Source of the DNA: Rhodospirillales bacterium 47_12_T64
GTDB lineage: Bacteria; Pseudomonadota; Alphaproteobacteria; Kiloniellales; Kiloniellaceae
Direction of reading: 5' to 3'
DNA length: 16,343 nt
Assembly: GCA_002162915.1 (NCBI GenBank)
Contig: MABB01000006.1
Span: forward strand, 1 to 16,343
Both the position numbers and the translations under genes were made by a program. The notes under the pieces are model-generated. The model saw only the letters and a list, made by a program, of their open reading frames with translations. It searched no databases and was not told the DNA's origin. Shown one piece after another: positions 14,291 to 16,343 of the stretch. Each line of letters begins with the position of its first letter. The first letter of the stretch is position 1.

Positions 14291-16343
14291 TGGCTCGCTC
14301 TGCAAAAACAGGAGGCGTTCAACTCCTTCCTGAAGGTACCGGGACCTTCTTCCGACGTAGAATAATCGAAATAGTAGGCGCAGGATTACTTATTCTTGGA
14401 TTATCCCTCGCCCTCGCCTTCATCTCATTCGACCCAAATGATCCCGGGTTCAATAGAGCTGTCGACGGTCCGGTCAGTAACCTTTTCGGCCTCTTGGGGG
14501 CAAAGGTTTCCGGGTTTTCACTGACATTTCTTGGTTTGTCCGTCTATAGCATCCCCATGGTTTTAAGCATTTGGTGCTGGCGTTGCGTCAAAGATCATTC
14601 CTTAAAAAGGCCCTGGGCAAGAGTTTTGGCTCTTCCCATAATGCTGATCGGCCTATCGCTCATCCTTACCGCCCTGCCAGGCATGGAAGGCTGGCTCGGG
14701 GAAGGGCAACCCGCCAGCTTAGGTGGTACTTTGGGGCAGATCGGCATAGACCAGATACAAGCCTACACATCACTCCCCAACTGGATCATTGCGCTCTTAG
14801 CCTTGATCCCCACTATTCCAGCCTTTCTCTACAGTATTGCCCTCAACCGTCAAGAATGGAGAATGATCGGCAAAGGCTTAATCTTTGGCGTAACTTCGGC
14901 AGGCCAAATTCGAAAAGTCTTCTCTCCAAAAAATCCTTTTGGAAATGCAGATCTACAGGACACTCCCCAACCAACCATTAGAGCCAAACGAAATAAAGCC
15001 ATTCGCAAACGGGCAACAAAAGACCGTATAGAGCCCGTTCTTGAAGACGAACCAGGGTTGGCCTCGAGGGTAGAAACGACGACAAAATCTACCAAGCAAA
15101 GCAAACGGGCAAAGGCAGAAGAACAGGGACGCCTTAACCTGAGCAGCAATGAAGGTGAATACGAACTTCCGCCAATATCCATACTCAGCGATCCACCCGA
15201 TGATGCCGGGAAGGATAATATGAGTAAGGATGCGCTGGAGAAAACAGCACGGCTATTAGAAACTGTGCTCGACGATTTTGGGGTAAAAGGTGAAATAGTC
15301 ACCATTCGCCCCGGCCCCGTTGTCACCCGTTATGAACTTGAACCCGCACCTGGAACAAAAACCAGCCGCGTGGTCGGACTTGCCGACGATGTCGCAAGGT
15401 CCATGTCCGCGATATCCGTGCGTGTCGCCGTTGTTCCCGGCTCCACAACAATTGGCATCGAACTCCCAAACAGTAAAAGGCAAACTGTTTATCTTCAAGA
15501 GCTTATGGGCTCTGCCGACTACGAGAAAGATAAGGGGAAGCTCCCCATAATTCTTGGAAAAGACATTGGCGGCCTTCCTTCTATCGTTGATCTTGCCCAG
15601 ATGCCTCACCTTCTGATTGCTGGTACCACAGGATCTGGTAAGTCAGTTGCCGTCAATGCGATGATCCTGTCATTGCTCTACAGATTTACCCCGGATGAAT
15701 GTAAATTCATCATGATTGACCCCAAGATGCTGGAGCTCTCTGTTTACGACAGCATCCCTCATCTACTGGCCCCTGTTGTCACTGAACCTAAAAAGGCCGT
15801 TGTTGCTCTCAACTGGACTGTGCGCGAGATGGAAGATCGCTATCGGGCCATGTCACGCCTCGGCGTTCGCAACATCGATGGCTATAACGCCCGCATGGAA
15901 GAGGCCCGTAAAAACGGAGAAGTTTTAACCCGTAAAGTTCAAACCGGGTTTGACCCGGAAACGGGGCAGCCGATTAATGAAGAACAGCCCTTTGACATGA
16001 AGGCTCTTCCCTACATCGTGGTGGTTGTCGATGAGATGGCTGATTTGATGCTCGTCGCAGGTAAAGATATTGAAGCGACGATCCAACGCCTTGCGCAGAT
16101 GGCTCGCGCAGCTGGCATCCACATCATGATGGCAACCCAACGCCCCTCTGTTGATGTCATTACAGGTACAATTAAAGCCAACTTCCCAACCCGTATCAGT
16201 TTTAACGTCACCTCCAAGATCGACAGCCGTACAATCCTTGGCGAACAAGGGGCTGAACAGCTCCTGGGACGAGGGGACATGCTGCACATGGGACAGGGAG
16301 GTCGCATCCAGCGTGTACACGGACCACTGGTGACAGATGAAGA
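14290..16343 (+). CDS. ftsK: DNA translocase FtsK, C-terminal end beyond the window
   Basis: The frame runs open for 684 codons to the right edge. The N-terminus holds four membrane segments (about residues 28-47, 72-96, 111-130 and 162-184), the FtsK domain that anchors it at the division septum. A short charged linker (about 210-310) follows, rich in Lys, Arg and Glu. The alpha domain starts near YELPPISIL. The RecA-like motor has Walker A GTTGSGKS at 445-452 and Walker B VVVVDEMADLM around D581, then MARAAGIHIMMATQRPSVDV. FtsK pumps DNA to clear and recombine the chromosome terminus during division. The gamma domain that reads KOPS sites would lie past the window. The ATG at 14290 shares its A with the aminotransferase stop (TAATG) and has AAAGGAG about 10 nt upstream. 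Confidence 0.97.
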   Translation, partial: MARSAKTGGVQLLPEGTGTFFRRRIIEIVGAGLLILGLSLALAFISFDPNDPGFNRAVDGPVSNLFGLLGAKVSGFSLTFLGLSVYSIPMVLSIWCWRCVKDHSLKRPWARVLALPIMLIGLSLILTALPGMEGWLGEGQPASLGGTLGQIGIDQIQAYTSLPNWIIALLALIPTIPAFLYSIALNRQEWRMIGKGLIFGVTSAGQIRKVFSPKNPFGNADLQDTPQPTIRAKRNKAIRKRATKDRIEPVLEDEPGLASRVETTTKSTKQSKRAKAEEQGRLNLSSNEGEYELPPISILSDPPDDAGKDNMSKDALEKTARLLETVLDDFGVKGEIVTIRPGPVVTRYELEPAPGTKTSRVVGLADDVARSMSAISVRVAVVPGSTTIGIELPNSKRQTVYLQELMGSADYEKDKGKLPIILGKDIGGLPSIVDLAQMPHLLIAGTTGSGKSVAVNAMILSLLYRFTPDECKFIMIDPKMLELSVYDSIPHLLAPVVTEPKKAVVALNWTVREMEDRYRAMSRLGVRNIDGYNARMEEARKNGEVLTRKVQTGFDPETGQPINEEQPFDMKALPYIVVVVDEMADLMLVAGKDIEATIQRLAQMARAAGIHIMMATQRPSVDVITGTIKANFPTRISFNVTSKIDSRTILGEQGAEQLLGRGDMLHMGQGGRIQRVHGPLVTDE

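Overview
The window looks like core chromosome of a marine-type alphaproteobacterium of moderate GC. The evidence is protein-level: a Trm112-DUF971 pair, a UbiH/VisC-type hydroxylase, a TamA-TamB pair, a signal-peptide-bearing AmtB, a DapC-like aminotransferase and FtsK, with gene neighbours typical of that class. I see no rRNA, tRNA, insertion sequence, CRISPR array, prophage or attachment site.

Left part (1-3378). The end of a Trm112-like gene and a complete DUF971 gene run rightward. They converge, with a 5-bp gap, on a leftward series: the UbiH-type ubiquinone hydroxylase, then a secreted four-cysteine protein of unknown function, then a TetR-family repressor. The hydroxylase has a recognisable sigma70-type promoter whose 17-bp spacer is filled by a small inverted repeat, a classic operator position.

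Middle part (3674-10948). A lone rightward ADP-ribosylglycohydrolase-family gene, with non-canonical metal-site motifs, converges on a leftward tamA-tamB operon. The tamA stop and tamB start are one base apart. The pair makes the outer-membrane barrel and the periplasm-spanning protein of the translocation and assembly module (TAM). tamA appears to use a TTG start with a good ribosome binding site.

The 402-bp gap between divergent tamA and amtB is the most structured non-coding stretch. It holds a perfect 25-bp inverted repeat with a 12-nt loop, an 11-bp tandem repeat and a good sigma54 (-24/-12) promoter aimed at amtB. No glnK gene is present beside amtB.

Right part (11351-16343). amtB is followed by four consecutive stem-loops, the last a textbook intrinsic terminator. 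Then come a GTG-started DapC-like aminotransferase and ftsK, which overlap by one base and run off the right edge. The genes as a whole serve cell-envelope biogenesis (TamAB, FtsK, probable diaminopimelate synthesis), respiration (ubiquinone) and nitrogen supply (AmtB). I found no convincing novel multi-gene system. The best candidates for something undescribed are the amtB flanks (upstream palindrome, downstream stem-loop array), the degenerate ADP-ribosylglycohydrolase and the TetR/secreted-protein pair.
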